The notes beneath the pieces were generated by a model. That model saw only the letters and a list, made by a program, of their open reading frames with translations. It did no database searches and was not told the origin of the DNA. A stretch of 64,000 bases of DNA from NCBI GenBank assembly GCA_004352715.1, contig SCFE01000001.1, positions 4,046,839-4,110,838 of the forward strand. Direction: 5' to 3'. A program made the position numbers and the translations under genes. Source of the DNA: Hofstenia miamia (taxonomy: Eukaryota > Xenacoelomorpha > Acoela). Shown here one piece after another: positions 22,980-35,900 of this stretch; the stretch's first letter is position 1, and each line of letters opens with the position of its first letter.

Positions 22980-23321
22980 ATGAGGACACAAGACATAAAC
23001 CAAGTACGCAAATTAAAAACACAATGGTCAGGGCCATACACAATCACACAAGTACTACCAAACAATAATTACAAACTAAACGACCGAAGACCCTTACACT
23101 TCCAAAACCTAAAAAGGGCAATGACAGACGTCGAACATATTTCATTAGATCAAAACGCTGAATTCCAGCTAACAAAAAGCAATGAAGGGACCTACCATTA
23201 TATGCACGTATTCGACAGCATTTTCGAAGAAGAATTTGATGAAGAATTCAAAGCAAACATAAATGAATCTGAACTAGAAACAAGGATAATGCCCCAGAGG
23301 GCAGCAAAAAAACAAACCTAA
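22980..23321 (+). pseudogene. integrase C-terminal (GPY/F-type) domain and tail
   Basis: A 113-codon frame includes LKTQWSGPYTITQVLPNNNY, the GPY/F module at the C-terminus of gypsy-type integrases, followed by an acidic tail (FEEEFDEEFKANI). It lies downstream of the core in a shifted frame, so at least one frameshift separates the two. Confidence 0.75.
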
Positions 23322-24560
23322 ATACGATCCTAAAATATGGGAAATTAATCTACTAACTGAATTTAGGAACACACATAGGGAAAACGACGCAACCAGAAAA
23401 GCAATCACCACCCAAAAGTAGGAGAATCAAGCGAAGAACTCCACAATCCAAATGCCAGCTAAAGGGCAGGCGGCTGGAGACAGCAAACTAATAACCCAAG
23501 ACGTTGTGTAAAACAATCTCCCAGGACCAATCATCAACTAAAGGACGTGAGGTCGGAGCAACATCAGGATTAAACCAAAACACCCTCACCCAAATGCCAA
23601 CTAAAGGGCAGGACGATCTCCCATGAACGATCGTTAACTTAATCACGTGAGGTCAGAGAAAAACTACAAATGTGAAAGAAGCCCACACAATCAAAGAACT
23701 GCAATTGCAACGCAGTTTGCCACACCTCCCAAAACTCGATGCCAACTAAAGGGCAAAGAGTACAAACTTCCCCATCACGGTCCTCCACAACAACTAAAGG
23801 TCGGAGGTACTAAGAATATCTGTGGTCAACTAAGAGACTCAGATATTGAGGAAATAAGCGACGAATCAACAATAGATATCTTGGAACAATCTTCGACTAG
23901 CTCACTCCCCAGCACAATTCCGTTCTCGCATAGACAAAGCATTCATCAAGATCTAAAGACTGAGAAAGTAGGATGACAAAAGTCGGAAACGAAAGAATAC
24001 AACCATACTTCATGGCGAACAGGCGCATAAGATACAGTTCACACAACAATCTATCACCCGAGACAAAAAGATTTATTAACAAACATTCGTCAGCTAAATA
24101 AAATGAAACCGGCGGAACAGCAATACCTATAGTAATAGACAAAATGAACAGACCAACTTGCAATACGATCATCTCCTACCAAAGCAAAATGAACGAAAAA
24201 TTAAACCGATCATACTTACGCAGCATGGGGCACGTAAATTTCGATGATCAATTCACATTAATGGACCCCAAAAAGTGATCGCCTATAGAGAAAAGTTAAT
24301 AGCAGAATGATAGAGACAACCTTCTAATAATATACTTCATTAAGGAAAACGAACTCAATCACAGAAGCCTACAAAAAACAGTAGAAGACACACAATTCAT
24401 CTGTCACAAAAAGACAGTGACCACCGAGAAAGAAGTCGTAATGAAACTCACCAAACAAGAAGAATACCAAAACACACATTGGGAAATGCCTGAAGCAGCA
24501 GACATAATCCGGAAAGCAAAAAAACTGGTACACGGGGAACGAGCAGTTATCCTTAATTAG
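23322..24560 (+). pseudogene. 3' region of gypsy element with repeated QLK(G) units
   Basis: Between pol and the 3' LTR the + strand shows broken frames. The 23647-23976 frame contains CQLKGKEYK, QQLKVGG and GQLRDSD, and the same CAACTAAAGG-type DNA word recurs at about 23460, 23533, 23597, 23747, 23796 and 23826, an old tandem array coding for Gln-Leu-Lys. Further frames follow (RIQPYFMANRRIRYSSHNN near 24000; an open run from about 24313 ending VHGERAVILN at 24560). No domain is recognised. It may be a third ORF or the tail of pol. Minus-strand frames here are shadows. Confidence 0.4.
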
Positions 24561-26169
24561 CTATGCTGGTGGGGATGTGGCATAATCGGTAAAAAGACGA
24601 AACAAGAACAATAATAAACTGTAATTCATTTATTGATTCCTTAATTTTGCAAAGTAACCAATTATCCCTTTCTTTTGATTAATTGTAAAATCAATTTAAT
24701 GCAGTTGCGACAAACCGTTTATTGGCAAGTCGTTTGCCAAAGAGTGATTAAACGAAATCGCATTAGCTAATTAATAGTGCAAATAAGTGACGTTGCGTAA
24801 TCAGCAGATGAGGGAAAATGTAAACAACGAAAGACAGGTGTTTACTAGCTGTATAACTGTTTATGAAAATTTTATATAAATACCATGTAACCAATTNGAA
24901 CGATCGTTAACTTAATCACGTGAGGTCAGAGAAAAACTACAAATGTGAAAGAAGCCCACACAATCAAAGAACTGCAATTGCAACGCAGTTTGCCACACCT
25001 CCCAAAACTCGATGCCAACTAAAGGGCAAAGAGTACAAACTTCCCCATCACGGTCCTCCACAACAACTAAAGGTCGGAGGTACTAAGAATATCTGTGGTC
25101 AACTAAGGGACTCAGATATTGAGGAAATAAGCGACGAATCAACAATAGATATCTTGGAACAATCTTCGACTAGCTCACTCCCCAGCACAATTCCGTTCTC
25201 GCATAGACAAAGCATTCATCAAGATCTAAAGACTGAGAAAGTAGGATGACAAAAGTCGGAAACGAAAGAATACAACCATACTTCATGGCGAACAGGCGCA
25301 TAAGATACAGTTCACACAACAATCTATCACCCGAGACAAAAAGATTTATTAACAAACATTCGTCAGCTAAATAAAATGAAACCGGCGGAACAGCAATACC
25401 TATAGTAATAGACAAAATGAACAGACCAACTTGCAATACGATCATCTCCTACCAAAGCAAAATGAACGAAAAATTAAACCGATCATACTTACGCAGCATG
25501 GGGCACGTAAATTTCGATGATCAATTCACATTAATGGACCCCAAAAAGTGATCGCCTATAGAGAAAAGTTAATAGCAGAATGATAGAGACAACCTTCTAA
25601 TAATATACTTCATTAAGGAAAACGAACTCAATCACAGAAGCCTACAAAAAACAGTAGAAGACACACAATTCATCTGTCACAAAAAGACAGTGACCACCGA
25701 GAAAGAAGTCGTAATGAAACTCACCAAACAAGAAGAATACCAAAACACACATTGGGAAATGCCTGAAGCAGCAGACATAATCCGGAAAGCAAAAAAACTG
25801 GTACACGGGGAACGAGCAGTTATCCTTAATTAGCTATGCTGGTGGGGATGTGGCATAATCGGTAAAAAGACGAAACAAGAACAATAATAAACTGTAATTC
25901 ATTTATTGATTCCTTAATTTTGCAAAGTAACCAATTATCCCTTTCTTTTGATTAATTGTAAAATCAATTTAATGCAGTTGCGACAAACCGTTTATTGGCA
26001 AGTCGTTTGCCAAAGAGTGATTAAACGAAATCGCATTAGCTAATTAATAGTGCAAATAAGTGACGTTGCGTAATCAGCAGATGAGGGAAAATGTAAACAA
26101 CGAAAGACAGGTGTTTACTAGCTGTATAACTGTTTATGAAAATTTTATATAAATACCATGTAACCAATT
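23625..26169 (+). repeat. 1272-bp direct duplication around a single N
   Basis: 23625-24896 and 24898-26169 are the same sequence; I saw one substitution (CTAAGAGACTC against CTAAGGGACTC). Only one N separates them. That pattern fits an uncollapsed overlap or two alleles placed end to end better than a tandem duplication. Confidence 0.85.
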
Positions 26170-26520
26170 CAAATGATGATGAAATTTTCACCGGATTTAT
26201 TTTGTATCTTACATTCAGGTTTGATTATTTATGCAAATGGAAAGCTAAATCGTTCAAGCACATGAGTAGTTCTCGAGTGGTCCCCAATTTCAGTTAAAGA
26301 ATTTTTGGAGCCTCCGAACACTCAGCCATTCATCATGCGGTGCGGCTGGTAGCTCGGAACGAAAACTGTGCTCTTAGAATAGGTGTAAGTTTAGGGATTT
26401 TTTATCGTTTAGCTTTCCTACTGATTCACTTTCATGAATAGCAAACCCTTCACAAATAGCTGAAAAGCTAACTCTAGGCTAACCATCTGTTTTAGATCCA
26501 AATTCTTACTGTATCATAAT
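25849..26520 (+). repeat. 3' LTR of the gypsy-type element
   Basis: Begins TGTGGCATAATC right after the purine-rich tract and ends near TTTAGATCCAAATTCTT..TAAACC. The relic at 8455-9003 shares ordered blocks with it. The first part of this LTR is also present before the N at 24897. The exact 3' border and target duplication were not determined. Confidence 0.55.
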
Positions 26521-27773
26521 AAACCTTATTATATATATGAGGTGCCTACGAGCCCCGGCAGTTATTACACGTGTGATTATTAGTTTAACGACCTTTCATA
26601 CTGAGTTATCCATTGGACTCAAAAACATTCTGTTTCTGCCGGCAGCATTGATTGTTCGCATGTACTCAGTAGGACTGTCATGTATCTATTTAAATGTAAG
26701 GTTATTTATATGTAAGGATTATAACAAGCTAAAGCACTTCTCTTATTTATTGCTACAACAATTGATAACAAGAGCAATCAATGCACTAAACAAATTAAGA
26801 CCACATTACACACTGAGAGCGTCGCACCACGCCAGGGGTCCGGTGAGTCGTGGTTTGATCTCCGTCACGTGGAAACCATCACCAACTAACTATTTTCATC
26901 TCTTGCTGCGTGGTGCATGGAGATTCTTTGTGCTTCGGCCCCGTGAACATCTGACAATCTAAAGAATAATTAATGAGCTCAAGTTAATAAATAGTTACCA
27001 AGTTTAATTAATTAAGCATGATCGTATTACAATCGAATCGTGCCCGCATTCCCGAGACTGCGTAATAAGCAATGGTACAGCCATGCCATCCCCCCCTCAA
27101 TGTCTAGAGCCTGGCACAGATTCTACATTACCCTTCTTTAAACAGCTAAAGCACATTTTGCTTAAATAGTCTAACTTAATTATTCTGAAATTGACTGAGG
27201 ATTGACTGAACTTTGATTAACGTTCAAAGTCTTTCTCCGGTGGTTGGCAGCTTCAATGCTATTGATCACGATTTTTAATTTTTTTATGCAGAAGGATGGA
27301 AATAAGAGTTTTTCCAACAAAACAAAAAACACATTGTACATTTAAAAACGCCTTTTTTGTTTGCTTTTTATTTCCTGAAATCAAAGCGTAAGTATTAAAA
27401 TTTTTATTCTGAATAAGGTATTGAGAACATAATACGCATCGTTATTTCAAGCGTTAACACGTCAAGTATGTTTACTGTAATATATGGAGAAAATTTCTTA
27501 AGTGACCATTAATGCAGTTTATAATTGCATTATGTATGTGCATTTAAATAAAATATTTGTATTTACATTTTAAATTAATGCTCTCAGTTTAGTCCTCATG
27601 GGGTATGAACATATTTCATATTCAAAATTTCTTGTCAGTAATATCTTCAAGCTTAAAAAACACAAGAACACATAATTTATGTATTCCTAATCGATTTTTC
27701 CCCACTTAATCATTAATATCATTTGGCATGTAATATGTTCATTGTACATCTGTCATTATTTTTTTTTGTTTAG
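26521..27773. other. SCYL2 intron, no gene assigned
   Basis: A 141-codon + strand frame (26537-26962) has no recognisable domain and unusual composition. Its GC-richer patch at 26815-26945 could be part of another element. The remainder is AT-rich and ends with a T-run and TTTAG acceptor. Confidence 0.4.
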
Positions 27774-27950
27774 CGCGTCATTTTGCAAAGAGTTCTTCCC
27801 AATATCGTCCAAGAATTCAACTCTCAAGACATGGTTCCTTTGGTACTACCAACTGTGCTTATTCTTGTCGAACAGTGTACGAATGAGGAATATACTTCAA
27901 AGATTTTACCACATTTACTAACTATATTCTTAATGCAAGAGCCAATTGAG
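27774..27950 (+). CDS. SCYL2: SCYL2 exon: HEAT-like repeats
   Basis: 59 codons, phase 0, following TTTTTTTTTGTTTAG. It encodes RVILQRVLPNIVQEF, then DMVPLVLPTVLILVEQC and a helix ending LMQEPIE. It continues directly from KMPK of the exon at 3455-3580 across a 24.2-kb intron. Confidence 0.94.
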
Positions 27951-28014
27951 GTATCTTAATATATTAGTTCTCCTTTTTAGGCTTGGTGGCCTTATAATAT
28001 TTGTAAATGTTTAG

Positions 28015-28137
28015 ATCGTCATACTTTTCATGCAAAAGTTGAATTTGATTGTATCGAAAACTCCAATCAACTATCTAAAGAGTCATGTATTCCCCATGAT
28101 GTACAATGCTTTAGATTCAAACGAGGTTCATGTCCAA
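28015..28137 (+). CDS. SCYL2: SCYL2 exon: HEAT-like repeats
   Basis: 41 codons, phase 0, after a 64-nt intron. It encodes IVILFMQKLNLIVSKTP and HVFPMMYNALDSNEVHVQ, a conserved helical pair of the SCYL2 repeat region, followed by a consensus GTAAGT donor. Confidence 0.94.
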
Positions 28138-28509
28138 GTAAGTATTTTCAATGGAGCCTTTATACAAACTTTTATTGTGTCCGATAAATTTGAAATTTAT
28201 TTTCTGTGAAGGTGAAATTTCATTTTTTTTATTGAATTATAATCATATTGAAATTCTGATTATGTCAAAGATTAAGTGTTCTAGGTGTGGTTCTCCATGT
28301 CATTTTGAATTTATAAACATTAGTCCCCTTCGTTGCCTGGGTTTGTTGGGAATGTCCACCCCCCATAACTATCTCTCCTTAGCCCTAGATTATTTATTAG
28401 GAGGCATCATGCAATGTTTTATTGCAATCCTGCCAGTAGTTTAACTATGCATACGTAATATAGAGACAGACACTTACATTTACATATATATATATATATA
28501 TATAGATTG

Positions 28510-28799
28510 ATTAAATTCATTGACATCTTATACCCAAATTTGAAAGTTACATCGGTTATCCGCATTAACCCCGCCCTATTTTGAGTATTACATATAGTTG
28601 AATTCCGCCGAAATTCTTCAGGTCGAGTGAGGTTGGGGTAATTTTATTTTTANNNNATTAAATTCATTGACATCTTATACCCAAATTTGAAAGTTACATC
28701 GGTTATCCGCATTAACCCCGCCCTATTTTGAGTATTACATATAGTTGAATTCCGCCGAAATTCTTCAGGTCGAGTGAGGTTGGGGTAATTTTATTTTTA
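28510..28799. repeat. 143-bp exact direct duplication around four N
   Basis: 28510-28652 and 28657-28799 are identical and separated by NNNN. It lies in the 1360-nt SCYL2 intron. Most likely an unmerged overlap, so the true intron is probably about 147 nt shorter. Confidence 0.85.
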
Positions 28800-29497
28800 T
28801 ATTATTTTCGGTAAGAAAATTGAATATAATTTCGCAGGCGAAATATTGCCGTGATAAGTTCTCACTATTAAAAAGAATTGCGCTTTTATGAATTATCAGT
28901 TGAAAGCTATAAGCTGTTAGGTCCAGGGAAACATTTTTATGATCGAATTCTGGCCCTGTATCTTTTGGTGGGCGTAGTAAATTTTCGTTCCTGTTCGGGG
29001 CGATTGATAAATTGAATTTCCAATCGAGATTGTTTAGTTTCAGTTTTTTATAAAAGTGCCACTATCTACTCTAAATTGGTAGCACTTTATGTATAGCGTT
29101 TTCAGTGCAATTGGAAATTCGCTTGCTGAGGTTTACATATCACAGCCATTTATATCTTCTAGCGTCCCTCTAGATATTATGCATTAAGATATTTATATGC
29201 AATGTGGGTATAGTTTGAGTTAAAAGTGTCGTTTTCAAGGCTGAGTCTCACAAACGTTTAGATTATAAATGTAGCATGTTGATAGAAATTCTGGCTTGTG
29301 AATTGGCCGTTGTTACACTCAACTCGCATAGGAACTCTAAAAAATAGTATCAATTGAAATATATTAGTTTAAATACTTTATTTCTAGGCATCGTATCAAG
29401 TTTGCCTACCCTACTATTAACTACAATCTTTTTCTTGCATTAAATCTTTTCTCAACTATATCCATTTACATTTATTACAAGTTGTTATGTTTTTTAG

Positions 29498-29744
29498 GAA
29501 ATGTGTTTAAATACTTTACCGTCGTTTGCAAATCAAATTGATTTTCCCACGCTTAAAACTCAGGTCATTCCTCGCATTAAACGTCTTCTATTGAACACTA
29601 CACATTTGGCAGTTAAGGTGAAGTGCTTGGTATGCATGGGTCAAATGCTTGAATACCTTGATAGATGGTGTGTTCAAGATGATGTTCTACCTTCTTTGCA
29701 ACAAGTCAACTCTCATGAGCCTGGTGTACTCATGGCCATTCTAG
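29498..29744 (+). CDS. SCYL2: SCYL2 exon: HEAT-like repeats
   Basis: 82 codons plus one base. It encodes EMCLNTLPSFANQIDFPTLK, then VKVKCLVCMGQMLEYLDRW and EPGVLMAIL. It ends with the first base of a split Gly codon (CTA-G|GTATTT) that is completed by GC at 39853, a phase match across a 10-kb intron. Confidence 0.94.
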
Positions 29745-31759
29745 GTATTTAACTTCTATATTTTTTGTGAGTATAGAGTTAGAGCAATATATTTGCCAAC
29801 TGAATACAAATTTACAACTACAAACTAAATGTATACTATATACTAATAATAATACATGTATTGTGTGTGGGCCTATGTATGTGGTGAGCTCAGTGTAAGA
29901 AATCGGTAAATGTGTTTAGCATGCTTGTTTCTCCGATTGTGTTTTGTCGGTGTAAAAGTGAATTTTAAAATTTTTTCTAATTTATTGTAATTTTTTCAAC
30001 TCTAATTTCTTTCTCTAAATTGAAAATTTGGATAGGCAATACTGTTGCAACTAAATTTATGTGATTGTGGATTTAATTTTAATTACTTAGCAAGAAAAGA
30101 TTTTGATTCTTTACCATGTTTGTTTAAATATAATTGAAGCTGCATGAAATGTTTCTTGATATAGCGGAGATAATATATTATACTTCCGTCTGTATTCAGT
30201 AGCATGATCACGTTTACGTGCAAAATGTAATGTTTTCTATGATAAATTATAAGTTTCTGATAGTGAAATGTTGTAATTAATAAATGCAATGTAAAAAGCA
30301 TTATACTACAGTTACTGAAAACCCACACTCCCGCCGTAACTAATCAAGTATAAACATCCAGATTTGAGACAACAACACTCTCACATATATTAAAATGAAT
30401 CAACAATGTTTTTCCGTAATCCAGGAATGCGTAAGCCTCATGTCAGTCTTCCGTGACAAGATGCATGTAAAATGAGCTGTGTGTTTGTATGCATAAATGA
30501 ACAACACTCACTAAATTTTGATTTAATATCATAATGATTCTAACAAAATATAGTGATCATTGCAATTGCAATATAAGCATAAAATCATAATTAAATATCA
30601 TAAGGAACGTAAACACTAAGATTAAACCCCGGTGGTATAAATTTTTTGGAGTTGTTTCGGTTCGGTATCGGTCTGGCTTTAAAAAATCAATTGCATATTT
30701 GCTATATATGAGAAAAAATATTATTAGGTATACACGTATACACGGAATTTTTAATGAAAGACGAAGGAATATTCTATTTCAATTGATTTTTGCGCTTTTT
30801 AGGAATACATTCTCCAATTTTTGATAATATCTGACCCTTCCGCAAAATATGCGTACTGCACCCTCAGAGCACATACACGTACTGCCTCGTCGCCTTTCTT
30901 CGATGTCGTGAGATGCAAACAAACGCGTAGTATTTTTAACCAATCAGATGACAATATTTTTAATTGCGGAAAGAATTCTCTCAGCGAGACCTAATTCTTC
31001 AATCACTACATGTAAAATATTGCTTTAAACAAATTTTTTATGTTCTAATATGCTTTTACGTGGAGTTGACTGAATATTTCTCGTGTGCCATAGTATGCAT
31101 TTATTGTCCCAAACACTACCGACATGGTGCTCAACATTCTAATAAGGAAATATTTCATTAATAATAGTTCGGGACTGAAGCTGATCCCGGTATTTGTCCC
31201 GTCTGTACGGTAGATTAATAAAAAATATGGTACGGTTAACTGTACGGGGTCGATACTTTTTTAAATTTCTTTGATGGTAATGGAACTTCACTATATAAAA
31301 ACGCTCGTAGATCCTGACCATGTCAATGAACTTTTGTTTTTGAGAAATTGATGGATTATTTTGTCTTTTCTTTTTATTTTGTTTTTAACCTTTTGAGATA
31401 TCGTGGGGTAGCATCCGAATTCGGCCAGCAACACTAAGCCTACGGCTCAGACGACACAGTTTTGCGCGAGCTTAACCCGTATTTTCTGCTTGTACATTTC
31501 TACTGCTATGGCATAAAATGGTTTAAGCAGTAGATACTAAATGTTTTTATAAGCACTTTTTTGTCGCCAAATCTATAACGCCCTAGTCATAAAAGTGCAA
31601 ATGTTTTAATAATTAATTTTTCTAATTTCTAACTTAGTTTTCTCTAAATTATTTGAGTATAAATGGAAGGGATTTAAACTATAAAATCATGATTATTACA
31701 TTACTATACCATTACGTGAATGCCGCATTTGAGAATCACTGATCTTTTATGACAAAATA
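29745..31759. other. SCYL2 intron, no gene seen
   Basis: AT-rich. Word clusters of the kind seen in MITEs occur at 30650-30680 (GGTTCGGTATCGGTC) and 31165-31255 (TCCCG and GTACGG words), but paired termini were not found. Confidence 0.4.
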
Positions 31760-32596
31760 CAGTACTGGAAATATGTATTCGACCACCTTGCTATTTTGAA
31801 TAAATAATGAACATTCATTGGATAAAGTGCGCCTAAAATTATAACTAAGTGTTACTTTGATTAAGAAAGGAAAATTTGTATGTCTAATACCACAAAATAT
31901 GTAGAATAACAATTGGGTACTAAGTTTAATTCAAAATTAGAAAACTTGTAGTGGAAAAATGTCTTCAACCACCTGAAAAAAATTTTAACAACTGAGCAAA
32001 TCCGAAAAAAGTAAATTCAAAATAAGATATATAAATTAATAAATGATGCAATGTAAGCAAACAAAAGCTGATTGGAAGGTTTTGGAGGTCTTCTTTGGTC
32101 TTCCGGACTTTGGCTTGCGGGCAATGATGTTTTCCAAAGTGAAATGTCTGATGAAATCCCCGACAATAGTTTGAGGTCGCTCTACAAGTCGTGCTATATT
32201 ACGTTGACTCATCCCTTCCAAATGTTTGGAGATAATCAACTCGCGGATGGCAACAAGTACGTAACCAAGCATCATATAAGCCGAAGAAATACTGTTAGAC
32301 ATTTTCAATACAAATAGACTGATAAAAGCTCAACCAATAAAATTTTTTACAGATTCTCTGATTTTTTCTGAAGTGGCCGAATACATTTTTCCAAGAAACG
32401 ATTAGCTAACTACAAGCATTGTAGCATTTCTCCTTGAGATTTAAAGTAAACAGTGATAATTATGTCTCAACATTAATGAATTCCTCTTTCTGTAAAACCA
32501 AATCTAATTAAAAAATACCTATGACATTCTTGACGTCCATTTCTTAGAAATATTAGTGACACATCAGGGGTGGCTGAATTCTTTTTTCCAGAACTG
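31760..32596 (-). mobile_element. Tc1-type deleted element, copy 1
   Basis: An 837-bp body flanked by TA on both sides. Termini are inverted repeats: CAGTACTGGAAATATG on the left and CAGTTCTGGAAAAAAG (reverse complement) on the right, both followed by a CCACC word. It contains only the helix-turn-helix part of a Tc1 transposase, so it is non-autonomous. Confidence 0.75.
32036..32308 (-). pseudogene. Tc1 transposase helix-turn-helix fragment, copy 1
   Basis: A 90-codon minus-strand frame with IRELIISKHLEGMSQRNIAR, then IIARKPKSGRPKKTS. This is the N-terminal paired-like HTH followed by the GRP(K) motif of Tc1-family transposases. The catalytic DDE part is deleted. The + strand frame over the same bases is a shadow. 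Confidence 0.75.
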
Positions 32597-32685
32597 TATA
32601 TTTCTACGAAGCTTTTTTAAAATAATTTCGAATAATATATTTTCATTATACAATATCTCCACATAAAACTAGCCTTTGAGCATTA

Positions 32686-32917
32686 GTAAATTGATGACCT
32701 CAGTCGCTCATACTTTAAAAAATATGTCAATCTGAATTCGGCTCACAAAGGAAATTTCTTCATCTGATTATTTCCCAAACTATTTTAGACTAGTTTTGTT
32801 TTCAATTATTGTGATACAAAAAGTGGCAGCAATTTGGTTAAATGCGAATCGATTTGCTTAATATGGTCAGATGATAATATAAAATGTTAATCTGTTCGCT
32901 TTGGCAAAATGTCACTT
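32686..32917. repeat. 232-bp block duplicated at 39231-39462
   Basis: Begins GTAAATTGATGACC and is nearly identical to 39231-39462. It lies about 90 bp beyond the Tc1 copy 1, just as its partner lies about 85 bp beyond copy 2, although the spacer sequences between are unrelated. Confidence 0.8.
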
Positions 32918-35900
32918 AGCAAAATTTGAATTCATGCAATGTTCTAATGCCATTCTTTTAAACAATTTTAACATTTCCGCAAACCTTTAACAAAGACATT
33001 TTTTCTGTATAAAATCCTAAGCATACTTTGTTATTTGTAAGCAGCACTTGATTACACGTTTAAGAAGTACGTAATCAATGTAAATTATTTTAATTTTATT
33101 GATTGATAATTTTTTTTGTTTTTTTGATAATTTTTGTCGTTAAACTGTTAAATTTTTACGCTAAGAAATAATTGCCCTAAATAATCACTATATAGATGGT
33201 TTGCTTAAATTGATTTTCTTACATTTTAAATAGTAAGCCAACCGGTCCTAATATATTCGGTCCTGGAAAAGGGGACAATTTCTAACTCTGAATGACTCTT
33301 AATTTGGACGACCAAACAATAATGTGCGTAGGTAATGCGAGACCACAATTTTCATTTGTTTTTTTTTCTAGAACACTTTTGATAATAATTATCAGTTGTT
33401 GAGCACTGAATTGCAAAGAAATCATTAACAAAAAAAATAAGAAGTCCAGGAGGCAAATTTACTGGCAACACGATGATGCAAATTGAACATCATTTAAGTG
33501 GTAATGAATTTTATCTGTTCGCAAATATAATTAAATTTTTGATTAAAATTAAAATTTGTTTTTGACCTTGATTAAGCCAAACAATTTAGAAGAAGCACTT
33601 CCTTATAGGCATTTGTATTTCCAATAAAATGGATTGTTTTACTAAAGAAATCCCTGAAATTTAGGTTTAGTATCAAACGGCCTCTAATTACCTGCGCAGC
33701 TAAATAACAAGAGACCATTGAACTTTGACGTCATTACGCCTATTAAGTATAACAATTTTAGCAATTATTTTGGCACCTAAATGCACGAAATAAATTACTG
33801 AAAACATTGGTAAAAATTAGTGTCCATCTGCATTCCTGTTTATCAAATTAGGCAAATGAATTTAACGGCCCTACACATAACTAATTGTCAAATTATTACT
33901 TTTCGATCGCACCGATAAGGGCGTATTTTAGATTTGGTTTTTACTAACACAGCGAGGATTATTGTTACTGAAGCAAATAATGACCGGATATCTTATATCG
34001 CTCCAAGCATGTTTTTGGCTGAAACAAAAATCATACTTTTTTAATTAACAAAGTGAATGATGCATTCCATGAACATCTGCTTTCTACAATTTTTCATTTA
34101 ATAACATCGCAAACTTAAAAACACTTACAAAAATTTAGCTAAGACATGCAATTCTAATTTATAAATACTTTGCAAGGTTGATATGTAGAATTTTTTATGA
34201 AATTTCACAAACTTTGTAAATGCTAGCAAATAATTTCATTCTTATTAAAATTACTGACAGTTAAATTTTGTTTTGGTAGAACGCAGGAAATTTCCTAATT
34301 ATATGATGAAATTAACTATGCAACAACTAGATGTTTACATTTAAAAGTAACAAAATTTTCAAAAATGATTTCTTAAAGTGTGAAATTTAATTTGATCATG
34401 CAAAGTTGGAAATCCCTATAAGTAGTATTTGTTCGCTAGATAGCAGATCACACCAATAATGCCATTAATGGTCTAAAAGAAACTGATCAATAATACTTTT
34501 TCAAAATTGAAATTAAACTTTGATGCAATGCACATATTACATACAACAATATAATCATTTCTTTGTAAAATTATGGAATTTTAAAAATTTTAATAATTTT
34601 TGTTAAGTTGATAATGGTTGGCAAATGAATGGCCATTATTGGCCACTGATCCCATTAATGGACCATTGGTTATCCGACAATGCTTGCTATTTGCGTTGCT
34701 AAACTAAAAAATATCTGTAGTGTCTCATTCCGTATTCAATATATTTCTAATGATATATTTTAGCAAATTTAATTACATTATGGGACCAGAAATATATGTA
34801 CATTAGTAAATCTCACAAAACAGCACTGGGATGGAGACCAAGGTCCAAAAATGGCAACGAAAATGTGTGGCCACGCATAGTAATTATTTTCAATGTAATT
34901 ACAGTAATCAAAGGTGATATTTAAGCTGATGGACAATTGTAATACGTGCCGGGTCGGTTCGAGTAGAGATATTAAATTTCCAATTGAGTTAAATTCGGGT
35001 TGAAGATATTATTTCCAAAATATTTTAAAGTAGTTTATATTTACGTGAAATTCATATACGTGTAAACGATATATCTTTAAGTTAAACGTTATTTACACTG
35101 AAATTATTATTATTATTATTATTATTATTATGTAAGGAAACAATTGTATAAAGCTAATATATCGAGATAGATTCCCAGTCCATCAATCGGTATCTTTTCA
35201 GTCCAGGCATCAAGGGCGCAATCAGAATATAATTTTTCTTCATGTCTACTGACACTAGTTGCTTGTGCAAAAGGACACAGTGCAATGTCGCCCGTCAGGT
35301 TTTCAAAGTTGGCCCAGTGATAAAATGTAGATTTCATGTACAGTGTGGACCTGCTTTGTAAACAACATTTGCGTTTAGTAATTGTATGCATAAAGTAGCT
35401 AATTTACATTTTAAATTGAAAGAATGAACTGTTGCATTTTAAAACACTGCTTTTGTCTGCGATTATCGTTTTTTAAGATTAACTAATCAACTTTTTATTG
35501 GATCCGGGTCAAGTTGGGTCAGAGGTTTCTTTCTATTAAATCGGCTCACGTCGGGTCATTCAATAACGATGACATTAATTACTGACTACATTTATAGGAT
35601 TTTCCTACCCTGAGTGATTGAACAGTTTGTTACATGAAACTGTTTTGTCGCATGACACCTAATGCATAGCAAAACATTTCATTTTCTCACTTCTGGCTAA
35701 ATATTTATGCGTGAAAACACATATATTTATATTTGTTTTGGGGGCATGTTGCCTTTTTCAAACCTAATCTCCAATGAAATTCATCTAAGCTGTCTGGAAT
35801 AGTGCCTTGCACTACATAAAACACATTTTGAGCTTTAAGCTTGTTCCGTCAAACTTTGTCATGGTAAGAGATCGATATCTGTTTAGAATGCAAGCTAGTT

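Larger units (their letters stand above)
22322..26520 (+). mobile_element. 5'-truncated Ty3/gypsy-type LTR retrotransposon
   Basis: Runs from mid-integrase through a 3' non-pol region to a purine-rich tract (GGTGGGGATG, 25841-25850) and an LTR. Gag, protease, reverse transcriptase, RNase H and the 5' LTR are missing; the sequence starts abruptly at a (TA)n array. About 1272 bp of the 3' part is present twice around an N at 24897, probably an assembly artefact. No complete element is present. Confidence 0.75.

Noticed and set aside
23897-24172. Hydrophobic minus-strand frame resembling a membrane protein, repeated at 25170-25445
   Set aside because: It is antisense to gypsy-element coding sequence on the + strand and is duplicated only because of the N-join artefact.
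26537-26962. 141-codon + strand frame after the gypsy LTR
   Set aside because: No domain recognised and composition not protein-like; left unassigned.
28151-28444. 97-codon + strand frame just after an SCYL2 exon
   Set aside because: It begins after a strong GTAAGT donor and has no homology; it is intron.
35128-35391. 87-codon minus-strand frame with balanced composition
   Set aside because: No motif and no splice or repeat context to support a gene.
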